Below, in pieces: positions 1-9,488 of a DNA stretch of 64,000 nt. Location: NCBI GenBank assembly GCA_028284225.1, contig JANQSD010000013.1, positions 200,422-264,421 on the forward strand, written 5' to 3'. Numbering within the stretch: position 1 is the stretch's first letter; each line of letters opens with the position of its first letter. Origin of the DNA: Arenicellales bacterium (GTDB taxonomy: Bacteria > Pseudomonadota > Gammaproteobacteria > Arenicellales > JAHEKD01). A program made the translations under genes and the position numbers. Below the pieces are notes generated by a model that was not told the DNA's origin, ran no database searches, and was given only the letters and a program-made list of their open reading frames with translations.

Positions 1-690
1 CAACGACAGATACAATTATTTGAGATTGGAAATGTTTATTTTATTAATAAAAAACAAAGAGTTGAAGAAATATATTTAGGTGGAATATTAACTGGTTTTA
101 GACATGCGGAACAATGGGGAACTACACAAGAGCCAATTGATTTTTATGATATAAAATCCGATATTGAAGCCATTGAGCAATTAGCCAAACCAGCGCAAGA
201 GTTCAGTTATAAACCGGTTAAAGCTGAAGGATATCATCCTGGCAGGTCTGCGGAAATTTGGATTGGTGATCAAAAGATTGGCTTGATAGGTCAAATTTTA
301 CCGGGCATTACAACAGCTTTAGATATTGAACAGGATGTCTATTTCTTCCAACTTAATCTCAGCGTTTTGTCCAAATCCACTATTCCAAATTACCAAGCCA
401 CTTCAAAATTTCCATCAATCAGGCGTGACTTTTCCCTATTGGTTGATCGCAATTTAAGCGCTGATAAATTACTTGAAGAAATTAAACGCAGTGCAAGTGA
501 GGATCTGATTGAATTGAAGTTATTTGATGTATACACCGGAAAACCCATTGATTCCAATAAGAAAAGTGTATCAATAGGCTTGACATTTCAGGCCTTAAAT
601 CGTACTTTGACAGAGTTGGAGATGGATGAAGCATGTAGCCGAGTGTTACTTAACTTAAAAAACAAATTAGACGCTCAGCTACGAGTATGA
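1..690 (+). CDS. pheT: phenylalanyl-tRNA synthetase beta subunit, C-terminal part (5' truncated by window)
   Basis: Frame 1 is open from base 1 (QRQIQLFEIGNVY...) into the listed ORF; C-terminal anticodon-binding-like segment 'FPSIRRDFSLLVDRNLSADKL...'; directly upstream of ihfA as usual. Confidence 0.93.
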   Translation, partial: QRQIQLFEIGNVYFINKKQRVEEIYLGGILTGFRHAEQWGTTQEPIDFYDIKSDIEAIEQLAKPAQEFSYKPVKAEGYHPGRSAEIWIGDQKIGLIGQILPGITTALDIEQDVYFFQLNLSVLSKSTIPNYQATSKFPSIRRDFSLLVDRNLSADKLLEEIKRSASEDLIELKLFDVYTGKPIDSNKKSVSIGLTFQALNRTLTELEMDEACSRVLLNLKNKLDAQLRV

Positions 691-711
691 GTACACATTA
701 CGAGGCATAAA

Positions 712-1023
712 ATGGCAGTGACAAAAGCAGAACTGGCTGTTGCATTATTTGACAGCATTGGACTGAACAAACGTGAGGCCAAAGAATTTGTAGAACTTTT
801 TTTTGAACAGGTACGAAGTGCATTAGAAGCGGAAGAATCGGTCAAGCTTTCCGGCTTTGGTAACTTCGATATCAGACACAAGCGCCAACGACCGGGCCGC
901 AACCCCAAAACTGGGGAAGAGGTCGAAATCTCAGCTCGTAAAGTTGTAACTTTCAAAGCCAGCCCGAAACTAAAGGAACAGGTATCAAATAATACCGAAT
1001 TGCTGGTAAATAAGTTAACGTAA
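712..1023 (+). CDS. ihfA: integration host factor subunit alpha
   Basis: [35 protein letters not shown]...[37 protein letters not shown]. Confidence 0.97.
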   Translation: MAVTKAELAVALFDSIGLNKREAKEFVELFFEQVRSALEAEESVKLSGFGNFDIRHKRQRPGRNPKTGEEVEISARKVVTFKASPKLKEQVSNNTELLVNKLT

Positions 1024-1044
1024 AATAGAAACTAAAGAGTTTAT

Positions 1045-1407
1045 ATGCTTGATCCAAAAGATAATTCTGAGCTACCTCCTATTCCGGGTAAGCGCTATTT
1101 TACCATCGGTGAGGTGAGTGATTTATGCGCGGTGAAGCCACATGTACTGCGGTACTGGGAGCAGGAGTTCCCACAGTTAAAGCCTATAAAGCGCCGCGGT
1201 AATCGACGTTATTATCAGCGTCATGAAGTACAAATGATTCGGCAAATTCGCGAATTACTTTATAAAGACGGTTTTACTATCAATGGGGCCCGCAACCAAC
1301 TTGACAATGAAATTGTACAGACTAAAGATACGCCAACTGCAAAGAAAAACGTATTAGTCGAAGAAATTTTACGCGATCTAAACGAGATTTCGCAGTTATT
1401 GAAGTAA
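1045..1407 (+). CDS. MerR family transcriptional regulator
   Basis: MerR HTH 'YFTIGEVSDLCAVKPHVLRYWEQEFPQLKPIKRRGNRRYYQRHEV'; typical ihfA-downstream gene. Confidence 0.93.
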   Translation: MLDPKDNSELPPIPGKRYFTIGEVSDLCAVKPHVLRYWEQEFPQLKPIKRRGNRRYYQRHEVQMIRQIRELLYKDGFTINGARNQLDNEIVQTKDTPTAKKNVLVEEILRDLNEISQLLK

Positions 1408-1425
1408 TCCGAGTTTGAAGTTTGT

Positions 1426-1502
1426 CGGGGCGTGGCGCAGTCTGGTAGCGCACCTGCATGGGGCGTAGGAGGTCGGTGGTTCGAATCCACTCGCCCCGAC
1501 CA
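1426..1502 (+). tRNA. tRNA-Pro (anticodon GGG)
   Basis: Acceptor CGGGGCG/CGCCCCG, TTCGAATCC T-loop, encoded CCA, anticodon loop ATGGGGC. Confidence 0.95.
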
Positions 1503-1707
1503 GCTTTAATCAGGGTCCATTCCGAAAAGATCATTACAAAACTATTATCAGCTCTATACAGTAGTTAGATAAGATTTTGAGCTACATAAAATGCCTTGAC
1601 TGCTGGCATGAATAATCATTCACACTGGCCATGAAAACTTGTCATTTGAATTTCATTGTGCAGCGCACTATTATCTTGCCTTATCCAATATCAACTCTAG
1701 TCGCGCC

Positions 1708-1929
1708 ATGAACAATCCAATATTAATTCCATATCAACAAGCAATGAAATTCTATCTGCCAATTTCATTCTCAACGTTGATTAAACGTTTCAATCACTAT
1801 AAATCGTATCGCTCTACATTAAATGAGTTAAAGCGGCTTTCAGATCGTCAACTAGACGACATTGGGCTGGTCAGATCTGACATAGCAAAAGTCGCTTATA
1901 ATGTAGCGGCTAATGCTTATTATCGCTAA
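1708..1929 (+). CDS. DUF1127 domain-containing small protein
   Basis: YRSTLNELKRLSDRQLDDIGLVRSDI is the DUF1127 motif; ATG at 1708 preferred over the longer ORF start at 1639. Confidence 0.75.
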   Translation: MNNPILIPYQQAMKFYLPISFSTLIKRFNHYKSYRSTLNELKRLSDRQLDDIGLVRSDIAKVAYNVAANAYYR

Positions 1930-2192
1930 TTTCTAATTTCCTGCTTGTCGGACACGCGATCTGCAGGTACGCCTTGCGTCTTCCTGTCTTATATTTGCAG
2001 CTGTCCAGAGACGTATTTTTAATACCCACTACTCGTAATTGGGGGATTTACAACAGACTTTTATCTAATGCATGGCAAATTTGCCTTGATAGAGTTTAGT
2101 CGAAGGCTAGTTTGTAGTAAAAATCGCTATAAGCGCTTTGTATTAAGGTTAAACTGGTTATAATTCCCGCCTTGCCGAAAATATGATCCGCC

Positions 2193-3291
2193 ATGGAACG
2201 CTATAATTTACTCAATGAACAATTAGTCGATTATTCCCATCGCCTTGAGCAACTCAGGGGGTATCTTTGACTATGCTAATAAAAAAGATCGGCTTGAGGA
2301 AGTGCTGCGACAACTAGAAGATCCGGAAATCTGGAATGATGTTGAACTGGCGCAAAAGTTGGGCCAGGAAAGGGCACAACTGGAAACCATTACTACAACT
2401 ATCGAAGAACTAGATACTGGCATTGGTGACACACAAGATTTGCTCGAATTAGCCAAAGAAGAAAACGACATCGCGACTATTGATGAAATTGAAAACGATG
2501 TCAGCGCAATGGCTAAGAACCTTGAAAAGCTTGAGTTTAAGCGCATGTTTTCAGGCGAAATGGATACCAGCAATGCGTTTATTGATGTACAGGCAGGTTC
2601 CGGTGGAACAGAGGCTCAAGACTGGGCTAATATGCTATTGCGCATGTATTTACGCTGGGGCGAACAAAACAACTTTAAAACAGAAATCATTGAGATCTCT
2701 GACGGCGAAGTTGCGGGTATTAAAAGCGCAACAGTGAAATATAGCGGCCCATATGCTTATGGCATGCTGCGCACTGAAACCGGAGTGCATCGTCTGGTAC
2801 GCAAGTCACCATTTGACTCAGGTAATCGCAGGCATACATCATTCGCATCTGTATTTGCTTATCCAGAAATCGATGACAGTATAGAAGTCGATATTAATCC
2901 TGCCGATTTGCGTATCGATACTTATCGTGCCAGTGGAGCAGGCGGACAACATGTTAATAGAACTGATTCGGCAGTGCGCATCACCCACTTGCCCACTAAT
3001 ATTGTGGTGCAATGCCAGAATGATCGCTCACAACATAAGAACAAGGCTGAAGCCATGTCCATGCTTAAAGCTAGACTCTATGAACTAGAATTGCAAAAAC
3101 AGCGCGAGGAACAGCAGGCAGTCGAAGAAACCAAATCAGATATTGGCTGGGGCAGTCAGATTCGTTCCTATGTGCTGGATCAATCACGTATAAAGGATTT
3201 GCGTACTAACGTTGAAACAGGTAATACTCAGGCCGTTTTAGACGGTGATTTAAACCCATTTATTGAAGCCAGTTTAAAAGCTGGAGTATAA
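2193..3291 (+). CDS. prfB: peptide chain release factor 2, expressed by +1 programmed frameshift: join(2193..2267,2269..3291)
   Basis: ATG at 2193 encodes [25 protein letters not shown], then in-frame TGA (2268-2270); shift at CTT TGA C after AGGGGG; downstream RF2 with GGQ motif '[18 protein letters not shown]'. Confidence 0.97.
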
Positions 3292-3298
3292 ACAAAGT

Positions 3299-4801
3299 AT
3301 GGAAGACCAAATACAAGACGAAAATAAACTGATTGCGCTTAGACGCGAAAAGCTTGCAGAGCTGCGTGCTCAGGGTAATGCTTATCCGAATGACTTCCGC
3401 CGTGATTCGATGGCCTTAGATCTTCATGAGAAGTATGCAGGCAAAGAAAAGGAATGGTTTAACGACAACCTTGTAACGGTAAAAGTCGCTGGTCGGCTAA
3501 TCGCCAAGCGAATAATGGGTAAAGCCAGTTTTGCTCGCTTAAAAGATCAAAGTGCAGAAATACAGCTTTTTTTACAGCGCGATGCCTTGGGTGAGGACAT
3601 TTACAGTCAATTCAAACAATACGACATTGGAGATATTGTCGGTGCTGAAGGGGAGTTATTCCAAACAAAAACCGGTGAGCTTTCGGTTCGAGTCAAGCAA
3701 ATCCAATTACTGACTAAATCCTTGCGTCCTCTGCCTGAAAAGTATCATGGGCTTGCCGACCAGGAACTCAAATATCGTCAACGTTATGTCGACTTAATGG
3801 TCAATGAAAAAAGCCGGGAAACTTTTCGTATTCGTGCCAAAACCATTAATTATTTACGTCAATTTTTAAACGAGCGTGGCTATCTTGAAATTGAATCGCC
3901 CATGATGCAAAGCATTCCCGGCGGGGCTACAGCCAAACCGTTTGTAACACATCATAATGCGCTGGATATTGAATTGTTTATGCGTGTGGCTCAAGAATTG
4001 TATGTAAAAAGGACAATAGTGGGCTGCTTCGATAAAGTATATGAACTCAATCGTGTGTTTCGTAACGAAGGATTGTCCACTCGTCATAATCCTGAGTTCA
4101 CCATGCTTGAATACAATGAGGCTTATGTCGATTACAACGATTACATGGACATGACCGAAGAAATGATCCGAGGTGTAGTTCAACATATCTTGGGCACGAC
4201 GACTGTTGAATATCAAGGTGAATCTTATGATTTTGGCAAGTCATTTGAACGATTGACTTTATTTGATTCAATTCTAAAGTTTAATCCGACTTTAAGTGCA
4301 GACCAATTGAATGATATTGCTCAAACCAGACAGATTGCACGAGATTTAAAAATTGAAGTCAAAGATGATGATGGCCTGGGAAAAATTCAAACTGAAATTT
4401 TTGAAGCTACAGTTGAAGATAAGTTAAAAAATCCAACATTTATCACTTCTTATCCTGCTGAAGTATCACCGCTATCACGCCCGGATGATAATAATCCTGA
4501 TATTACTGATCGATTCGAATTATTTATTGGTGGCCGCGAACTGGTGAACGGTTTTTCCGAACTCAACGACCCTGAGATTCAAGCACAGCGCTTTAAAGAG
4601 CAGGTAGAACTGAAAGATGCCGGCGATGATGAAGCCATGTATTACGACAAAGATTATATTCGAGCTCTGGAATATGGCTTGCCGCCTAATGCCGGCGGTG
4701 GTATTGGCATTGACCGCCTGGTTATGTTGCTGACAGATTCAACATCGATCCGCGATGTCATTCTGTTTCCGCATATGCGGCCAGAAGCTGATGTTAGCTA
4801 A
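3299..4801 (+). CDS. lysS: lysyl-tRNA synthetase, class II
   Basis: [22 protein letters not shown]...; class II motifs '[18 protein letters not shown]' and '[16 protein letters not shown]'. Confidence 0.97.
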   Translation: MEDQIQDENKLIALRREKLAELRAQGNAYPNDFRRDSMALDLHEKYAGKEKEWFNDNLVTVKVAGRLIAKRIMGKASFARLKDQSAEIQLFLQRDALGEDIYSQFKQYDIGDIVGAEGELFQTKTGELSVRVKQIQLLTKSLRPLPEKYHGLADQELKYRQRYVDLMVNEKSRETFRIRAKTINYLRQFLNERGYLEIESPMMQSIPGGATAKPFVTHHNALDIELFMRVAQELYVKRTIVGCFDKVYELNRVFRNEGLSTRHNPEFTMLEYNEAYVDYNDYMDMTEEMIRGVVQHILGTTTVEYQGESYDFGKSFERLTLFDSILKFNPTLSADQLNDIAQTRQIARDLKIEVKDDDGLGKIQTEIFEATVEDKLKNPTFITSYPAEVSPLSRPDDNNPDITDRFELFIGGRELVNGFSELNDPEIQAQRFKEQVELKDAGDDEAMYYDKDYIRALEYGLPPNAGGGIGIDRLVMLLTDSTSIRDVILFPHMRPEADVS

Positions 4802-4822
4802 TAAGGATGAACTATATATTTA

Positions 4823-4939
4823 TGTCATCCCGAGTTCACGAGGGATCTCCATTAGAAATCGATTAGCATGTGTATAACAAGATATTTAATTAAAGCCCAA
4901 ACAGTGATTAAGAGATCCTTCGCTATACTCAGGATGACA
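4823..4939. repeat. intergenic inverted-repeat element (TGTCATCC-GAG...CTC-GGATGACA)
   Basis: Left end TGTCATCCCGAG...CGAGGGATCTC mirrored by right end AGAGATCCTTCG...CTCAGGATGACA. Confidence 0.7.
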
Positions 4940-4957
4940 GGCTAGAGCAGTTGAACA

Positions 4958-6202
4958 GTGATTAAACCTTTAGAGCTTTTCATTGGCCTGCGCTATACCC
5001 GCGCCAAGCGCCGCAATAACTTTATCTCTTTGATTAGTTTATTGTCGATAATTTGTGTGGCCTTAGGCGTATGGGCATTAATTACAGTGATGTCAGTCAT
5101 GAATGGTTTTGAGCGTGAACTTCGTGATCGAATTTTAGGAGTTGCGTCTCACATCACCATCAGCAGATATGATCCGTTTAATGATTGGCAAGCGATTGAA
5201 CAGCAAACCAAACAACTAGAAAATGTAGTCGGTGCAGCACCTTTTATTATGGGACAAGGCATGCTGGCTCGTGGTAATCAGGTCAGTGGCTCCATCATAC
5301 GTGGCGTATTACCTGAGCAAGAGACCTCAGTAACAGAGCTATTAACCAAGCTGATCGAAGGCAAAGCAGAAAGTTTGGTCGAAGGTGAATTCAATATTGT
5401 TGTAGGCAGCGCTCTGGCGGCGAATCTGGGTCTGGGACTTGGTTCCAAAGTTACAGTTGTATCACCACAGGGACAAGTCACACCGGCCGGCTTAATTCCC
5501 CGGTTAAAGCGCTTTACTGTGACCGGTATTTTTGACCTGGGTATGTATGAGTATGATAATGGCCTTGCTCTTATTCATCTCAAAGATGCTGCAAAATTGT
5601 TTCGCCGGGTAGATTCTGTCGATGGACTAAGACTGAAGCTGGATGATGTTTTTCTGGCGCCGCAACTCACCGGTGATTTGCAACATGACTTGGGGTTTGA
5701 TTATAGAGTTACCGACTGGACTACTGCTCATTCGACCTTTTTCCGGGCTTTGAAAACCGAGAGACGAGTCATGTTTGTGATTCTTAGCATTATCATTTTA
5801 ATCGCAGCATTCAATATTGTTTCAACATTAGTCATGGTAGTGACTGAAAAGCAATCCGATATCGCCATCCTCAAAACCTTCGGCTCCACACCTTCGAGCA
5901 TTCTGAAAATATTCATGGTACAGGGCACAGTTATAGGATTGGTTGGCACCATTATTGGTACCGTATTAGGTGTATTAACAGCACTTAACGTTAGTGAGAT
6001 CGTAGGCTGGATTGAAGGGTTATTTAATACGGAGTTTATGCCGGCCGATCTTTATTTGATCAGCGGTTTCCCATCAGAGTTATTGATTTCGGACGTCATC
6101 AACGTCACCACCGTTGCCTTTGTTCTAACTTTATTGGCCACACTTTATCCTGCCTGGCAGGCCTCAAAAGTTCAGCCCGCAGAAGCTTTAAGATACGAGT
6201 AA
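4958..6202 (+). CDS. lolC: lipoprotein-releasing ABC transporter permease (LolC/LolE/LolF type)
   Basis: FIGLRYTRAKRRNNFISLISLLSIICVALGVWALITVMSVMNGFERELRDRILG; FtsX-like C-terminus; followed by lolD. Confidence 0.92.
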   Translation: MIKPLELFIGLRYTRAKRRNNFISLISLLSIICVALGVWALITVMSVMNGFERELRDRILGVASHITISRYDPFNDWQAIEQQTKQLENVVGAAPFIMGQGMLARGNQVSGSIIRGVLPEQETSVTELLTKLIEGKAESLVEGEFNIVVGSALAANLGLGLGSKVTVVSPQGQVTPAGLIPRLKRFTVTGIFDLGMYEYDNGLALIHLKDAAKLFRRVDSVDGLRLKLDDVFLAPQLTGDLQHDLGFDYRVTDWTTAHSTFFRALKTERRVMFVILSIIILIAAFNIVSTLVMVVTEKQSDIAILKTFGSTPSSILKIFMVQGTVIGLVGTIIGTVLGVLTALNVSEIVGWIEGLFNTEFMPADLYLISGFPSELLISDVINVTTVAFVLTLLATLYPAWQASKVQPAEALRYE

Positions 6203-6879
6203 TGAGCATTATCAAAGTCGAACAATTAAAGCGTAGATTTATCCAGGGTAAAAATGAGTTAAAAATTCTTACCGGAATTGATTTTGAGGTTTCAGCAGGA
6301 GAACAAGTAGCAATTATCGGAGCTTCAGGTTCGGGTAAAAGCACCTTGTTACATTTACTTGGCGGCTTGGATAAACCGACTTCTGGTAAAGTGGTTATTT
6401 CAGGTACAGATCTGTCAACAATGAATGAGGCTGAAAGAGCGAGACTTCGCAATAAAGCCCTTGGCTTCGTTTATCAATTTCACCATTTGTTACCCGAATT
6501 TACCGCTGTGGAAAACGTAGCAATGCCATTATTAATCGGCAAAATAGATTCGATAACAGCTCAACAAAAAGCTACCGAATTACTTGAAGCAGTGGGCTTG
6601 GGATCACGTTTAACCCACAAACCGGCAGAGTTATCAGGCGGTGAACGTCAACGCACCGCGATTGCCAGAGCCATGGCTACCAACCCACAATGCGTACTGG
6701 CCGACGAACCTACCGGCAACCTGGACCAAAAAACCGCAGCCGAAGTGTTTGAATTAATGAAGCAAACTAATCAAAAACTGAACTCAAGCCTGGTGATTGT
6801 GACGCACGATCTGGATATTGCCAAACAAATGCAAAAAGGCTATATCTTAAATAATGGTCAACTTGAGAGGGACTGGTAA
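6202..6879 (+). CDS. lolD: lipoprotein-releasing system ATP-binding protein
   Basis: Walker A GASGSGKST, 'LGFVYQFHHLLPEFTAVENV', signature LSGGERQR; ATG overlaps the permease stop. Confidence 0.95.
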   Translation: MSIIKVEQLKRRFIQGKNELKILTGIDFEVSAGEQVAIIGASGSGKSTLLHLLGGLDKPTSGKVVISGTDLSTMNEAERARLRNKALGFVYQFHHLLPEFTAVENVAMPLLIGKIDSITAQQKATELLEAVGLGSRLTHKPAELSGGERQRTAIARAMATNPQCVLADEPTGNLDQKTAAEVFELMKQTNQKLNSSLVIVTHDLDIAKQMQKGYILNNGQLERDW

Positions 6880-6881
6880 TA

Positions 6882-7123
6882 ATCCTAGATTTCTCAATTG
6901 AGCGCTATGAAGTATATTTTAAAACTTATGAATCTATATTTAAATCTACCTGTGCATACAATCAATTCCCAGGTAAGTACGCTACCGGCCTTAATGCGGA
7001 TTAAAATCCACCACTGCTGCGTTATGGATTTTGTAAGTAGCGTAACTACATACTGCAATTCTTGCCTTGTATCAGCGTATTTTAACCGCGCCTTAAAACC
7101 GGTCCAACTGAGAATTCTAGGAT
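6882..7123. repeat. palindromic element with terminal inverted repeats (copy 1)
   Basis: ATCCTAGATTTCTCAATT (6882-6899) versus reverse complement of 7106-7123 ATCCTAGAATTCTCAGTT: 16/18 matches; contains TTGCCTTGT core string. Confidence 0.75.
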
Positions 7124-7415
7124 GATTTACTGGCTGCCAAAAAATATTCCTGAAATCAAAGCTTTGCCTGAAGAAAAAAGGAAAGAGGCACTAAAAACAC
7201 ACGGCAAAAATATCTGGTGGCGTTTTGCGCTGATTTTTTTAATCGTCTTCGTATTTCTGAATCAATCCGTCACCGTTTCAGTTGCAAATTACTTTCCTAA
7301 TCTCGGCTCCGTCATGCAGGCACTGGTGATCTGGCTGATTGAAGTACCTTTGCTATTACTTTTGTTATTGCCGATTTATTGTTTTTTACTGAGACGAGAT
7401 ATAAACAAAAACTGA
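7122..7415 (+). CDS. small membrane protein of unknown function
   Basis: 97-aa ORF with two hydrophobic segments. Confidence 0.6.
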   Translation: MIYWLPKNIPEIKALPEEKRKEALKTHGKNIWWRFALIFLIVFVFLNQSVTVSVANYFPNLGSVMQALVIWLIEVPLLLLLLLPIYCFLLRRDINKN

Positions 7416-7536
7416 AAAGATAAACCCATTCTGGACAAGACTCTTTCAGAATTAATTTATTCGAGTTATATCTTCAACGACTCGAAACTGCGCAATACTT
7501 GATAAATTTAAGGAACCTCAGAATAAGTATCTTATC

Positions 7537-7606
7537 GTCACTCCCGCGCAGGCGGGAGTCTAGAGAAATCAACAGCTTGTAGATTTCCGCCTTCTGGGTA
7601 AATGAC
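7537..7606. repeat. intergenic palindromic repeat (GTCACTCCCGCGCAGGCGGGAGT...CCGCC...AATGAC)
   Basis: Perfect hairpin ACTCCCGC-GCAG-GCGGGAGT at 7540-7559 and a degenerate outer arm ending AATGAC; related half-copy at 54252. Confidence 0.6.
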
Positions 7607-7678
7607 CTTAATCAGGGTTTCCTCAAATCTAGTCGAACTTGGTTTATTCCAACGAGAGAGCACTGATTGATGATAGTC

Positions 7679-8248
7679 CTAATTCTGAACTTCTTTATAC
7701 CTAAAGCAACTGGTCAAATGATCATTAATCAAACCTGTAGCCTGTAAGTAAGAATAAACAATTGTCGGCCCAACGAATCTAAAACCGATTTTTTTCAAAT
7801 CCTTGGAGATCTGCTCAGATAGTTTTGTGGTAGCCGGTACTTGTTTGGCTGAGCGCCATTTATTTACGATTGGTTTGCCGTCGACGTATTCCCAAATGAA
7901 ATTATTAAATGAACCATGTTTAGCCTGGGTTTCTAAAAAGCATTTTGCATTTGTTACAGCTGCGTTGACTTTCAGGCGATTACGAACGATTCCAGGATTG
8001 TTGAGCAGGATTTCGATTTGCTTTTCTTTAAATTTGGAGACTTTTACAGGGTCAAAATTCCTGAATGCCTTACGATAATTATCGCGCTTTTGCAAAATCG
8101 TATGCCAGCTCAACCCAGCCTGAGCGCCTTCCAGTATTAAAAACTCAAAATGAATACGATCATTATGAACCGGCAGTCCCCACTCTTTGTCATGATAGTC
8201 AATTTCTAATTCCGAAAACGTGGCCCAGCCACAGCGCTTTACGTTCAT
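7679..8248 (-). CDS. tag: DNA-3-methyladenine glycosylase I
   Basis: MNVKRCGWATFSELEIDYHDKEWGLPVHNDRIHFEFLILEGAQAGLSWHTILQKR. Confidence 0.95.
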   Translation of the reverse strand: MNVKRCGWATFSELEIDYHDKEWGLPVHNDRIHFEFLILEGAQAGLSWHTILQKRDNYRKAFRNFDPVKVSKFKEKQIEILLNNPGIVRNRLKVNAAVTNAKCFLETQAKHGSFNNFIWEYVDGKPIVNKWRSAKQVPATTKLSEQISKDLKKIGFRFVGPTIVYSYLQATGLINDHLTSCFRYKEVQN

Positions 8249-8277
8249 GATTTGTTTAATTTTTAACGGTTAATATT

Positions 8278-8421
8278 TAGAATCTATCTCAAAATACCTG
8301 CGCTAGTTGATACTTCGTTAAAAACTCGCTCAAAATGCTCATTTACGACTAGTAAACTGCGCTTTTTCGCTCGTTTTTGCCTTGTCTGAACTACACTCGG
8401 CTAATTTTGAGATAGATTCTA
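8278..8421. repeat. palindromic element with terminal inverted repeats (copy 2)
   Basis: Perfect 18-bp TIR TAGAATCTATCTCAAAAT (8278-8295) / ATTTTGAGATAGATTCTA (8404-8421); core homologous to the element at 52372. Confidence 0.88.
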
Positions 8422-8496
8422 GGCTCAGTATAAGCTTGATCTAAGTCAAATCAAGCCTTATATAGTTAATTAATCAACAACACACGATAGGACCTC

Positions 8497-9369
8497 ATGT
8501 TAAGAATCGGTTTATTTTTAGCAACAAATCTAGCCATTGTTGCCGTATTAAGTGTCTCCATGCGTTTGCTGGGTATTGAACCATACCTTCAGGCAAATGG
8601 CCTGAATTACACATCTTTGCTGATCTTCGCTGCAGGATTCGGCATGATCGGCAGCTTTGTTTCACTGGCCATGTCTAAATTTACGGCTAAAAAACTCATG
8701 GGGGTCAGAGTTATCGAAACACCTTCATCAGACGAAGAGCGCTGGTTGATGCTCACCGTTCAGCGTCAGGCTGAACAAGCCGGAATCGGTATGCCGGAAG
8801 TAGGCATCTTTGAAACACCTCAGATGAATGCGTTTGCCACTGGCATGAAGAAAAACGACGCACTAGTCGCAGTCAGCCGTGGCTTGCTGCAAGGTATGAG
8901 CCGTGATGAGGCCGAAGCTGTGCTGGGCCACGAAGTTGCTCACATCGCAAACGGAGACATGGTTACCATGGCTCTGATTCAAGGCGTGGTGAACACGTTT
9001 GTCATTTTCTTCGCTCGAATAATTGGCAATATCGTTGACAGAGTCATTTTCAAGAATGAAGACGGCCATGGTATCGGCTTTTTCATTGCCACCATAGTTT
9101 CAGAGATTGTGCTGGGTATTCTTGCCAGTACCATCGTTATGTGGTTCTCGCGCCGGCGTGAGTTCGTTGCGGACGCAGGCGGTGCAGAACTGTCAAGTAA
9201 AGAAAACATGATTGGTGCATTAGAACGACTGAAAGCAGGTACTCAAGAAGATTTACCTGATCAACTGGCTGCTTTCGGCATCAATGGTGGAAAACCCTCA
9301 GGTATAAAAGCCTTGTTTATGTCTCATCCTCCTCTGGAAGACCGTATCGAAGCACTACGTAGTAGTTGA
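8497..9369 (+). CDS. htpX: membrane zinc metalloprotease HtpX
   Basis: HEVAHIANGDM zinc motif, N-terminal TM segments, 'SFVSLAMSKFTAKKLMGVRVI'. Confidence 0.97.
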   Translation: MLRIGLFLATNLAIVAVLSVSMRLLGIEPYLQANGLNYTSLLIFAAGFGMIGSFVSLAMSKFTAKKLMGVRVIETPSSDEERWLMLTVQRQAEQAGIGMPEVGIFETPQMNAFATGMKKNDALVAVSRGLLQGMSRDEAEAVLGHEVAHIANGDMVTMALIQGVVNTFVIFFARIIGNIVDRVIFKNEDGHGIGFFIATIVSEIVLGILASTIVMWFSRRREFVADAGGAELSSKENMIGALERLKAGTQEDLPDQLAAFGINGGKPSGIKALFMSHPPLEDRIEALRSS

Positions 9370-9405
9370 TATTTGATCCAAATTTAATTCTTTTCTAAAC
9401 ATAAA

Positions 9406-9435
9406 AATAGAGCTGCTACCGCAGCTCTATTGCAT
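9406..9435 (+). terminator. rho-independent-like hairpin after htpX
   Basis: AATAGAGCTGC-TACC-GCAGCTCTATT perfect 11-bp stem; short U-rich tail. Confidence 0.65.
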
Positions 9436-9488
9436 TTTAATTTCAGCGCGGCATAATTTACGGCTCACAAACACAGATAGGAGTATCT

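Noticed and set aside
675-956. Antisense ORF opposite ihfA and similar antisense ORFs throughout the track
   Set aside because: They lie opposite well-supported conserved genes and have no recognisable domain or initiation context.
1260-1534. Minus-strand ORFs across tRNA-Pro (MDSNHRPPTPHAGAL..., GGEWIRTTDLLRPM...)
   Set aside because: Classic spurious translations of antisense tRNA sequence.
1426-1929. tRNA-Pro as an integration site with DUF1127 as cargo
   Set aside because: No integrase or duplicated tRNA 3' end was found downstream.
2480-2737. 85-aa ORF overlapping prfB in another frame
   Set aside because: Overlaps a strongly supported coding frame.
6898-7125. 75-aa ORF
   Set aside because: Lies entirely inside the palindromic element and shows no protein-like conservation signal.
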